Source of the DNA: Dendrobium chrysotoxum
Taxonomy: Eukaryota > Streptophyta > Magnoliopsida > Asparagales > Orchidaceae
Assembly: GCA_019925795.1 (NCBI GenBank)
Contig: CM034311.1
Span: 37,861,472 to 37,925,471 of the forward strand
Direction: 5' to 3'
Length of the DNA: 64,000 nt
The stretch's first letter is position 1. Each line of letters begins with the position of its first letter. Shown piece by piece: positions 57,001 to 64,000 of the stretch. A program made the position numbers and the translations under genes. Under the pieces are notes generated by a model, which was given only the letters and a program-made list of their open reading frames with translations, ran no database searches and had not been told where the DNA came from.

Positions 57001-60000
57001 GGATTTATGTCAAATTTTGCTTGAGCCTTGCTGAAATTCCAAGTTTCAGCCATGATCTCTTTGATTCCTGCACTTGTTTCCTAATAAATTGGTATCAGAG
57101 CGCTTTCTTGGGAGAAAAATAAGCTGTCTTCGTTGTTTTTGCGATTGGAGCCTAGATCCAATTAATGGTAACAAAGAAGATGGATGTGTTGGAAGGTGAG
57201 ATGAAACAACTCAAGGTCGGAGTAGAGGAAAAATATTTCGGAGTGGAGGGAAGACTTTCAGCCATCGAGAACCGCTTTTGAAACTTTGAGGATATGATGA
57301 AAAAGATGCTTGAAATACAGTTGAAAGCATCACCAACGATTCCTCGGGTGAAACCAAGAGGAAAGGAGATTTAGGAGAACGGTGATGAATTAGAGAGTGT
57401 TTTCTAATCAAGGACCACCACGTGGGGCTCCGTTGGTGGGCGAATCGAGGTATTCCGAAAGGAGGACAGCAAGGAAGAGAGAGGCTGAACCCTTTGGGAG
57501 ACTACCTGGGTATGGGGAGAGGTGGAATGGAGAAGGGCATGGTTGGAGGGAGGTCCAACCCAACCAAGGAAGGAAAGGAATCACACCACCACTACACGGG
57601 AGGAACCAACGAAGGAATAAACCATTGGGGTATGGATGCGAGATCGATGAAGCTAAAGATGTCGGTCTTTGAAGGGGAGGATGCTCAGGATTGGGTGTAC
57701 CGGGTGGAATGCTATTTTGCTATCAACGGTCTGATTGAAGGGGAAAACTCATGGCAGCGGGTTTATGTTTGGAAGGGAAAGCCCTAGCCTGATTCCAATC
57801 TACTCATGGGGAGAATTTAAGGAGTACTTGTTAGAATGTTTCCGAGCCATTCGGGAAGGAGACCTCCACTAGCAGTTCCATGCCCTAACTCAGGAGAGGA
57901 CAGTTATGGAGTACCGGGAGAAGTTTGAGCTGTTGTCGAGGAGATTGAGGGGAAACTCTGAGGAAGGATTGGAGGGCAATTTCATGAAGGGACTTAGGAT
58001 GACATACGGGCAGAGCTCAGGGTATTGAGGCCTAGGCGGATGAGAGAGATGATGGAGCTTGATCAGAGGGTGGAGAAAAAATATGGGAGGGAGAAGGCCA
58101 ACAAAAACAATATCATGGGAGGGGGCTGTAGGAGTACCTCTACAACTCTAACACCCAGAACCCAGAAAGTATTCTTTCAGAAAGAAGCTCCTAGGGAGGA
58201 GCGTGGAGTTCACCCGAGGGGCAACTTCAAGAACTCATGGAAGCAGAGGTGCAGGATAAGCGAGCAAAGGGGTTATGTTTCCGATGTGCTAAGAAGTACA
58301 CGCGGGGGCATAGGTGTAAGGATCGAACTCTTCATGTTCTTACCGTTTGTGATTATGAGGAAGCTGAGGAGGTAGGTGGGAGTGAGGCATCGACAGAGGA
58401 GGAAAATCTGCATTTAGACATGATAGAGGTCTTCTTGAACTCAGTGGTGGGATTCACTCTGAATCACACTATGAATGCGAGAGGAGAAATAGCAGACAAG
58501 GAGGTAGTGGTGTTGATAGACAGTGAGACTACCCACAATTTCATCTCCAACCAGGTCTTAGACCAATTGGGGATGAAACTAGTGGAGACAGGGTGCTATG
58601 AAGTGATGAGTGAGACTGAGAAGATGAAGATAGGTAGAAGGATGTGTAAGGGAGTGGTCTTGACTATACAAGAGATCCAGATAAGTGAGGATTTTCTCTC
58701 ATTGGAGCTGGGGAGCACTGATATCATCCTAGGAATGAGATGACTGCAGACCTTGGGGGATATCAAGGTGAATTGGGGGACGCTGATAATGGAGCTTATG
58801 GTGGAAGGGAGAAGGATGGTGATTAGGGGAGATGCAGGGCTCTTCAAAGCTATAGTGTCTCTAAAAATTATGGTAAGGGCCATACAAGAGGTGGGAGGAG
58901 GAATTCTAGTTGAGCTACAAAGTTTGGATGGGATCAGAGGGGAGAGGAGGGGGGGGGGGGGGGGGGGGGGCATCCCTCTTTCAGTACAGCTAGTCATACA
59001 GCTGTTTAGTGAGAGTTTTCAACCATCTCAGGGTTTGCCAACATAAAGGGCACAAGAGCACACCATCACGCTGAAGGAGGGGGTATCACCGATCAGTGTC
59101 AGGCTTTACCGCTACCCCTAGATCCAGAAGGGTGAGATTGAGAAGCTTATCCGGTAGATGTTGGAGGTAGGGATCATCAGGCTGAGTGTGAGCCCCTTTT
59201 CTAGCCCAATTTTATTGATCAAGAAGAAGGATGAAAGTTGGAGATTTTGTGTGGACTACTGGACCCTGAATAAAGAGATTGTGCCAGACAAGTTTCCTCT
59301 TACAGTGATAGTTGAGTTGTTAGATGGGCTTTGTGAAGCGGCGGTATTCGCGAATATGGACCTGAAGTCCGGATACCATTAGATTCGAATGAGAGAGAGG
59401 GGGATGTTTCAAAGATAACTTTCAGGACACACGAGGGACACTATGAGTTCTTGGTGATGCCGTTTAGCCTCAACAACGCCCCTGCTGCCTTCCAGTCCCT
59501 CATGAACAAGGTGTTCAGACCTTGCCTTAGGAAGTTTGTTCTGGTTTTCTTTGATGACATTCTAGTGTACAACAAGTCCAGTGAGGAGCATTTGGAGCAT
59601 CTAAGAGTGGTCTTAGAAGTATTACAGGAGCATCAGCTGAGAGCCAATCTGAAGAAATGTTATTTTGCATAGGCTAGTATGGAGTACTTGGGGCACATGG
59701 TATCCCAGAAAGGGGTGGCAGCTGATCAAGCCAAGATTGAGGCAATGCTAAAATGGCCTCTACCTAAGAATCCGAGGGAGCTGAGGGGATTTCAAGGATT
59801 AACGAGATACTACAAGAGATTCGTGAGGGGGAAACAACACCATAGCTTGGTCTCTGACAAAGCAATTGAAGAATGACAACTTGTGGGAAGAGGTAGCCAC
59901 TGAGGCCATTGAGAGATTGAAGACAGCTATGACCATGATCCTCCTGATCCTGGCCCTGCCTGATTTTAGCCAGATGTTTGTAGTAGAGATTGATACCTCA

Positions 60001-63000
60001 GGATATGGATTGGGAGCAGTGCTTATGCAAAATCACAGACCCATAGCCTACTTCAACCAGGTGTTGACAACCAGAGCTCGACTAAAGTCAGTTTATGAGA
60101 GGGAATTGATGGCCATTGTATTAGTTAATTAGAAGTGTCAGCCTTATTTGTTGGGCCGATATTTCATCGTCAGGACAGATTAATGGAGCTTGAAGTACTT
60201 GCTGGAGCAGAGGATGATGATCAAAGAGCATCATAGGTGGCTGTCAAAGCTGCTGGGCTATGACTTTGAGGTCCAGTATAGGTTAGGGTTAGAGAACAAG
60301 GCGGCTGATGTCTTATCCAGATGCACAAGGGAGCTTCAAGAGTTAGCCATTTCAGTACCGCTGATGCTAGATTGGGGGGCTGTTAAGGAGGAGAGTATAT
60401 AAGATGAGGGGCTGATGGGGATTAGTGCTGATCTACTGAAGGATGCCCTGGCTATTCTCTAGAAGGGGAGATATTGTTGTAACAAGGGAGGTTTGTGCTG
60501 CCACGAACCTCAGTTCATAATCCCTACCTGCTGCAGAAGTTCCAGGAGCATTGTTGGGGGCCATTCTAGTGTGCAGAAGACGTACATGAGACTGGCAGCA
60601 GAATTGTATTGAAAGGGGATGCATAGGGATATGAAAGAGATGGTGTCTAGGTGTGATGTATGCCAAAGAAACAAGTACATGACTGGCTCCAAGGGGGGTT
60701 ACTTCAACCCTTGGCTCTTTCAGACAAAGTGTGGGAGGAGGTCATCATGGATTTCATAGATAGGCTACCCCGATCTATGGGGTTTACAGTGATTCTAGTG
60801 GTGGTTGACAGGTTGGAAAAATATGATCATTTCATTCCCTTATGACACCCTTACACAACAGTGATAGTGGCGATAGCCTTCATCAGAGAGGTGGTCAGAT
60901 TGCATGGGATTCCGGAGTGGATAGTTTTTGACCCGGGATAAGGTGTTCCTCAGCCATTTCTGGAGAGAGTTATTCAGGCTGCATGGAACAATCCTAAAGA
61001 GGAGCACTGCTTATCACCCACAGATAGACGGACATAAGGAGGTAGTAAACAAGAACCTGGAGACTTACCTACGGTGTTTTGCTTCAGAGACACCTCGACT
61101 ATGGGCCAAATGGTTAGCATGGGCAGAGTACTGATTCAACACTTCATATCACTCGGCTTCTTAGATGACTCCTTTCAAAGTGTTGTACGGAAGAGACCAT
61201 CCACGCTTAGTGTATTTTGGGCAGAGGAGCACATCAATCTCTTTAGTAGATTAGTACTTGGAGGAAAGAGATAGGATGTTAGAAGAATTGAAAAAGCACA
61301 TGTTGAGGACATAACAAATTATGAAGAAGCAGACAGATGGACACAGGAAAGACATCTAGTTTGAAGTGGGGAATAGGGTGTTCTTAAAGCTGCGGCCCTA
61401 CAGACAGAGGATGGTCGCCAACAGAAGGAATGAGAAGTTGTCTCTAAGGTACTTTGGCCCATATGAGGTATTGGAGATGATTGGAGCAGTGGCGTACTGC
61501 TTGAGTCTACCATCGATCGCTACTATACATCTAGTGTTCCACGTGTTACAATGGAAGAGAGCTATTGGGGATCATGCAGTGAGCTTAGAGTTACATGTGA
61601 CACTGACAGAGGATTAGAGGTGTTATTAGAACCACTGGAGTTGAGAGGAATTCGATAGGGAGAAGAAGGAACCAAGGAGGTTTTGATAAAATGGAAGAAC
61701 TTATTGAATTATGACACCACCTAGGAGTCATACGAGAGAGTGAAGCATCAGTTTTCATCATTTCACCTTGAGGACAAGGTGATTCTTTGAGAGGAAGGTG
61801 TTGTTAGAATGGTCCAAGGAGGACCAGTCCAGCCAGCCCAAGTGCTTGGCCGGCCCCTGGTTTACTCTAGTGGACCATGCAGCCGCCGCCCCCCCTTGTG
61901 AGGCCCATTATTTGAATTCAAAACTTAAAAGGAGGGGGCGGTTTAGGGGGGATTAAGTTTGAGAGGGGCTAATTAGTAATTATCATTATAATTGTATTCT
62001 CTAAATAGAGGGAAAGGATTAGGGTTAGGGTTATGTTATGTTTTACTGATTTTGAGTTTTCTCTTAGTTTGGTTTGGGCTTTAGCCGCCGGCTAGGGATT
62101 GGGAGAGCTGGATCTTCCTCTCAAATTGAAGATCCATTGTATCTTGTTTGTTTGCTTCCACTTTTCATCAATTATCAAGTTACCCTAGTGTTTTGCCACT
62201 GGATTTATCTCAAATTCCACTTGAACCTTGCTGAAATTCCAAATTTCAGCCAAGATCTTTTAGATTCCTGCACTTGTTTCCTAACAAAGTTTCACCGCCA
62301 TCTTATAAAATTTTCCTTTAAGATTAACGAGTACTTTTCTATCACACTGGATGCATTCCTCTTCTTCAACCATTCAACTTGAATTTTACTTATAATATTC
62401 CCATCTCTTTCACCATCCTTTGAATAATATACTCGAGATATCTAAAACATGCACTCTTTTTAATGACTTGGGCACCCAATGTCACAATCCCACTACTAGA
62501 TCTATTACTGCTAAAATTACACTCTATACATTTGATTTTAGATCTATTGAAACAAAAACCTTTGGACTGTAAGGTTGAACTCCATAATTCAAGTTTTTCA
62601 TCAACTCCCTCTTTAGTCTTATCAACAAGAAGAATATCATCAACAAAAAGCATACACCAATGTACATCCTCTTGAAAATGTCTTGTAAGAACACCCATGA
62701 CTAAAGCAAAAAGATATAGAACTAAAGCTGATCCTGATGTAATCCAACTGAAATAGGGAAATACTTGGTCAAACCACCTTTTGTTAACATTTAGATTCTA
62801 GCATATTGTTAATAAAATAAATTCTTTGGTTTTGGAGATGAGAAGTCTTTTTCTTACTTTCATAATCATTATTGACCGGAAAAAGGAGCCTTTGATGGAT
62901 CAACTATGACAAATTCCAACAAAGTGATCTGAAGAAAGTACTCGTCATCTTGTGTTTGGAACTTTACTATTTTTAACTTCGTGAACTTTTAGTCGGGGAA

Positions 63001-63786
63001 GAAACTTGTTAACCAGACCCATTGGAGCCTGAAAGAATATCATTGGCTCTTATTGTGTAATTGATTACTGAAAATAGTGCTCTATTTGTTCTTTAAAATT
63101 GTGTTCCATCCTCTTAATGACCAGCCACCATGAAGGCCCTGGTTGGTTTCTTGGGGCTCATCTGGTTTTCAGTCATTATTTCTCTTGCACAAGCTCTACT
63201 TCTAGGCCTGAATTTTCTTTTATACCAATATTCTTTTAGTCTGTCATTTGAAGTTCTTTTCTCTTACCAATATCACCACTTTGAGTGAACTTTTCACTTT
63301 TCAGCTTACAAAAGCTTAATTGCTTTGCATCAATCATACCAGAAATCAGAATCACTACAAACTATCAATAATATTCTCTGGTTGTTTTCAGCTATGTTTT
63401 TCATTCAGTATTTCTTTTGTCCAGTTACCTCATCACCTCATGTCATTTCACAACTGAGTAAAGAATGCTATAGTTCTCCAGCGTATTTTGCATCAACTTA
63501 CAGAATTGAGAATCACCATAAAAAATAAATACTCTGGTGCTATTTTATTCAGGAACTGAGTACTTACAATGGCCAGATCCATGGATTTGATGTCCATGGC
63601 AGAATCATTATCTGCAATGCTTCCTCCTGACCAGTCCATCATCTCCACCCGAAATAACTCTCCCTCTGTCACCTCCGCAACTGCGGGTATGCGAGGATGC
63701 CAACGGTTATGGAGAGGGTACTTCTGCTCCCATGGCTTCTTCTTGAGGTCGATCGGCACAACCAATCTGGGACTTGGAGGAGCCAT
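40014..63786 (-). CDS. Acetamidase/formamidase family protein (IAMH1/IAMH2-like), six exons over 23.8 kb
   Basis: Exons on the - strand: 63786-63568, 55979-55742, 55645-55455, 53954-53719, 41704-41353 and 40145-40014. All junctions are GT-AG and join in phase to a 455-residue protein, the normal length for plant FmdA/AmdA proteins. Landmarks: MAPPSPRLVVPIDLKKKPWE, GDEWGYTATYDRENGGGFLT, IPGRENGGNCDIKN, GANLSAGDMHFSQGDGE, IFEIGPVEPRFSEWL, CPCEGRLSGIVD and the C-terminal DIRPKSGRVPVGP. The start is the ATG at 63786, not the in-frame GTG before it. The family hydrolyses formamide or related amides to acid plus ammonia; in Arabidopsis the homologues are indole-3-acetamide hydrolases feeding auxin synthesis. 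It is cytosolic by lack of a signal. Introns 1 (7588 bp) and 4 (12014 bp) are swollen by nested transposons, yet no exon has a stop or frameshift, so I expect a working gene. Confidence 0.93.
40302..40557. repeat. Back-to-back pair of palindromic MITEs in formamidase intron 5
   Basis: Copies at about 40302-40435 and 40436-40557 directly abut with a shared TTA-like junction. The second is better preserved (ends tctcaaacgaaacctta). Confidence 0.75.
42158..42395. repeat. Tourist-like MITE in formamidase intron 4
   Basis: About 238 bp with inverted ends aggcttcgtttggtt and aaccaaacgaggcct, flanked by TTA on both sides. The interior is not a simple palindrome, unlike the 120-bp family, so this is a separate family. 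Confidence 0.75.
42640..43090. repeat. MITE-like end, GC-rich patch and GAGCTCGA-rich dispersed repeat
   Basis: 42646 starts ggctgtttggttggctaaaaatgaatgcagtgtaaa, and a similar aaaatgaatgtagtgtaaag recurs at 42772. A short GC-rich patch (42815-42900) follows, then the longest copy of the cttgagctcgagc repeat family in the window (42895-43090). Confidence 0.45.
43457..45707. mobile_element. MITE-like element with TAGGAGTGTCAA/TTGACACCCCTA ends, host of a nested LTR element
   Basis: Inverted ends lie at 43457 and 45707. Flanking ATGCTCAAAT and ATGTTCAAAT match at nine of ten bases, indicating a target duplication of about 8-10 bp. The interior is rich in gggttgacccaactcgaccc-type phrases plus a GC-rich block at 43650-43960. 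After removing the LTR element at 43963-45545 the original unit is about 670 bp. Probably hAT or Mutator-like, non-autonomous. Confidence 0.6.
43963..45545 (+). mobile_element. LTR retrotransposon with a 203-bp interior (TRIM-like)
   Basis: Two direct repeats, 43963-44658 (696 bp) and 44862-45545 (684 bp), both start TGATGCAATCAAGGCTTG and end GTTGCATCA. They are flanked by a perfect target duplication AATTG (43958-43962, 45546-45550). The interior is 203 bp: a perfect primer site TGGTATCAGAGC (44661-44672), an A-rich stretch, a short remnant and a purine-rich atgggagaat before the 3' LTR. Each LTR has TATA-like gtttatatagcttgcgag. Nothing coding is left. It sits inside the element at 43457-45707. 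Confidence 0.92.
46115..47040 (+). pseudogene. MULE (MuDR) transposase, N-terminal part, decayed
   Basis: Frames at 46409-46615 and 46557-46970 give the plant mudrA N-terminal DNA-binding region: FSDAMSFNNALRLVAIKENF, then IAICSHQGCQWRIWASV, then VHTWPRVNHAGNRIATSVWV. This is the zinc-binding MULE domain (C..C with H..H), with the second H cluster partly preserved. Frameshifts and stops are present. It continues after a break at 51694-52160. It lies in formamidase intron 4, antisense to the host gene. Confidence 0.85.
47948..48055. repeat. 108-bp palindrome built from microsatellites
   Basis: The left arm (T-run, tctctc, acacacagacacacacac) is the near-exact reverse complement of the right arm (gtgtgtgtgtctgtgtgtg, agagag, A-run), around a 30-bp AT core at 47987-48016. 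A partial left arm with the flank gacctgcatactccac is also duplicated at 47832 and 47889. Confidence 0.9.
49650..49843. repeat. Two copies of a 124-bp unit
   Basis: caacgccactggatccgcaa at 49681 and caacgccaccggatccgcaa at 49805 are 124 bp apart, with similar DNA before each. The neighbouring sequence is GC-balanced but not coding. Confidence 0.75.
49994..50531. repeat. Two copies of a roughly 324-bp unit
   Basis: acccgcatgggcc at 49994 and acccacatgggcc at 50318 each start a stretch of about 215 bp that ends ttaggccttcaaggtc (50185 and 50507). Identity is good but not perfect. Confidence 0.75.
51694..52160 (+). pseudogene. MULE transposase DDE region, decayed
   Basis: Reads FQRFYVNFKVCADGFLAACR, LDACHLKSKHLGVLLSAN, LDGNNGLF, AVVETESKHTWSLFLQNL, FISDMEKGLGEAV, EAEHRVCIHHLWKNLKK. 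The first D (LDACH) and second D (ISDMEKG) of the DDE triad and the following C..HH motif of plant MULE transposases are visible. In-frame stops interrupt it (after FTLA and after GQKLQ). It is continuous in sense with 46115-47040. Confidence 0.9.
52168..52345. repeat. Tandem duplication of an 89-bp unit at the right edge of the MULE fragment
   Basis: aaggagatcggcgtgatcca (52168) and aaggagattagtgtgatcta (52257) each lead to cccacggatccc.atgctgg and end gggatttaa. Each unit contains an inverted cccatg/catggg-type core. Confidence 0.75.
52346..53718. other. Remainder of formamidase intron 4 next to exon 4
   Basis: AT-rich DNA without recognisable repeats or coding sequence. The exon 4 donor (GTAAGT on the - strand) is at 53713-53718. 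Confidence 0.5.
56465..56599 (-). mobile_element. RTE-type LINE, 3' end (part split by the gypsy element)
   Basis: On the - strand this gives ttcatgtagctaatcccaca, tagtgggataaagac and a ttgttgttgttttt terminus, the same 3' end as at 2650. It continues on the far side of the gypsy insertion at 62287. It lies in formamidase intron 1. Confidence 0.85.
56600..57086 (+). repeat. 5' LTR of the chromovirus-like element
   Basis: 487 bp. Its right end has decayed from TAACA to TAATA. It contains gggttagggttatattatg and a short AT-rich promoter-like zone. Confidence 0.9.
57163..58380 (+). pseudogene. Gag of the chromovirus-like element, multiple frameshifts
   Basis: Pieces in order: MVTKKMDVLEGEMKQLK (57163 on); the capsid start LKMSVFEGEDAQDWVYRVE (about 57650); KEYLLECFRAIREGDLH and TVMEYREKFELLSRRLRG (about 57815-57950), the Retrotrans_gag core; and a zinc knuckle LCFRCAKKYTRGHRCKDRTL (about 58276-58335) with the CX2C..HX..C pattern of chromoviral Gags. 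At least three frame changes and several stops separate these parts. Confidence 0.85.
58381..61800 (+). pseudogene. Pol of the chromovirus-like element: protease, RT, RNase H, integrase, chromodomain-like tail
   Basis: The protease site reads DSETTHNFIS (about 58521), with the catalytic DSG changed to DSE. RT has SPFSSPILLIKKKDESWRF, VDYWTLNK, NMDLKSGYH and the active-site FFDDILVY (about 59548-59572). RNase H has VVEIDTSGYGLGAVLMQ (about 59970) and YERELMAIV. Integrase has its zinc finger near CDVCQRNK (about 60650), the core EEVIMDFIDRLP (about 60740) and TAYHPQIDGHKEVVN (about 61010), followed by a GPYEVLEMIGAVAY segment and the chromodomain-like tail. A 22-G run (58949-58970) lies between protease and RT. 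At least ten nonsense codons and a frameshift near 60930 inactivate it. Confidence 0.9.
58949..58970 (+). repeat. G22 homopolymer
   Basis: Twenty-two consecutive G inside the element's pol region, preceded by more G-rich sequence (ggatcagaggggagagga). Such a run can form G-quadruplex structure and is also a frequent sequencing or assembly artefact site. Confidence 0.9.
61802..62286 (+). repeat. 3' LTR of the chromovirus-like element
   Basis: 485 bp, preceded by the purine tract gagaggaaggtgt. It starts TGTTAGAATGGTCC and keeps the TAACA end. Confidence 0.9.
62287..62720 (-). mobile_element. RTE-type LINE reverse transcriptase fragment (other part of the split LINE)
   Basis: The - strand frame contains FVDDILLVDKTKEGVDEKLE, whose FVDD corresponds to the RT catalytic FADD box. 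It continues SKGFCFNRSKIKCIECNFS and FRYLEYIIQ, then KGKFYKMAV up to the gypsy insertion. Roughly 300 bp of LINE expected between this and the 56465-56599 part are missing, so the LINE had an internal deletion before the gypsy element entered. Confidence 0.88.
62721..63567. other. Remainder of formamidase intron 1
   Basis: AT-rich intron DNA without recognisable repeats. The exon 1 donor (GTAAGT on the - strand) is at 63562-63567. Confidence 0.5.
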
Positions 63787-64000
63787 CACCTGAATTTGTG
63801 AAGGAGCTCAGCAGCCGAGCTTAGATGATCGCTAAATTCTGTGAATTCTGCGCATGATTGTGAGTCTCTTGTTTACTGAGATGAAAACAAAAAGTGGGTC
63901 TGAAAATCCTATGCGTCATTTGTATTTTGTTTGGCTGTATATTTCATGATTGTGGGTTGATGGACATGTTGAAAAGGATTTTCATTATTATCGTCGAAGG
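63787..64000 (-). promoter_or_regulatory. 5' leader and proximal promoter of the formamidase gene (partial)
   Basis: By position the leader and promoter begin here and run past the window end. No clear TATA box or initiator could be assigned in the 214 bp visible. Confidence 0.4.

Larger units (their letters stand above)
56600..62286 (+). mobile_element. Complete, dead Ty3/gypsy retrotransposon (chromovirus-like) in formamidase intron 1
   Basis: LTRs lie at 56600-57086 (487 bp) and 61802-62286 (485 bp), starting TGTTAGA and ending TTTCCTAA.A. The target copies AAGTC (56595-56599) and AAGTT (62287-62291) differ by one base. The primer site is TGGTATCAGAGC at 57090. The order gag, protease, RT, RNase H, integrase, then a C-terminal chromodomain-like segment (VLIKWKNL, ESYERVKHQF, FHLEDKV) fits a chromovirus. 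The LTRs differ at many positions, mainly transitions, so the insertion is older than the element at 10104. Stops concentrate at glutamine codons. It is inserted in an already shortened RTE LINE and is antisense to the host gene. Confidence 0.93.

Noticed and set aside
63493..63567. Extension of formamidase exon 1 to the next stop (98-codon frame)
   Set aside because: A canonical donor GTAAGT follows codon 73, and the family sequence continues in the exon at 55979, not in the read-through.
1..64000. CRISPR array, bacterial operon, rRNA operon or tRNA cluster
   Set aside because: None of the required repeat/spacer structure, gene packing or RNA sequence is present; all repeats are explained by plant transposons or short tandem duplications.

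Overview
This is nuclear DNA of a flowering plant. It is AT-rich, its protein genes have GT-AG introns, it carries plant gene families (a ZAT-type C2H2 repressor, an NPH3/RPT2 BTB protein, a plant formamidase) and it is crowded with plant-type transposable elements. I cannot fix the species. TE-bloated introns suggest a medium or large genome. No bacterial, organellar, CRISPR or tRNA gene was seen.

Layout. 1-7.4 kb is transposon wreckage: the 3' end of a Ty1/copia element with its LTR, unassigned coding-like scraps, an RTE-type LINE 3' end, a degenerate LTR and a Cassandra element (a miniature LTR element carrying 5S rRNA sequence). 7.6-8.5 kb holds an intact intronless ZAT10/AZF-like zinc-finger gene. 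10.1-17.2 kb is a 7-kb LTR retrotransposon with one intact gag ORF, no pol, and about 3 kb of successive tandem repeats. 17.5-31.2 kb is intergenic: a short gag-bearing Ty3 relic, a copia RNase H relic, a SINE-like fragment, a gag-only copia derivative and a dense field of palindromic MITEs.

32.5-39.4 kb is a four-exon NPH3/RPT2-like gene on the + strand. Its frame is broken between the BTB and NPH3 halves and again near the C-terminus, so it is a probable pseudogene or a sequence error. 40.0-63.8 kb is, on the - strand, one formamidase/indole-3-acetamide hydrolase gene of six exons. The exons join in phase to a 455-residue protein although introns 1 and 4 have grown to about 7.6 and 12 kb. 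Intron 4 holds an LTR element with a 203-bp interior nested in a MITE-like repeat, a MULE transposase split by about 4.6 kb of foreign DNA, and several tandem repeats. Intron 1 holds an RTE LINE interrupted by a complete but dead Ty3/gypsy chromovirus-like element.

Themes. (1) Four LTR elements lack pol: two keep gag in recognisable condition, one keeps a gag relic, and one has no visible coding capacity; Cassandra is a fifth, non-coding by nature. (2) A roughly 120-bp near-perfect palindromic MITE family with TTA-like targets occurs at least 15 times, several as back-to-back doublets. (3) The chromovirus was killed mostly by stops at glutamine codons (CAG to TAG), the pattern expected from deamination of methylated CHG cytosines. 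The two multi-exon genes converge tail to tail across about 600 bp containing two of the MITEs.
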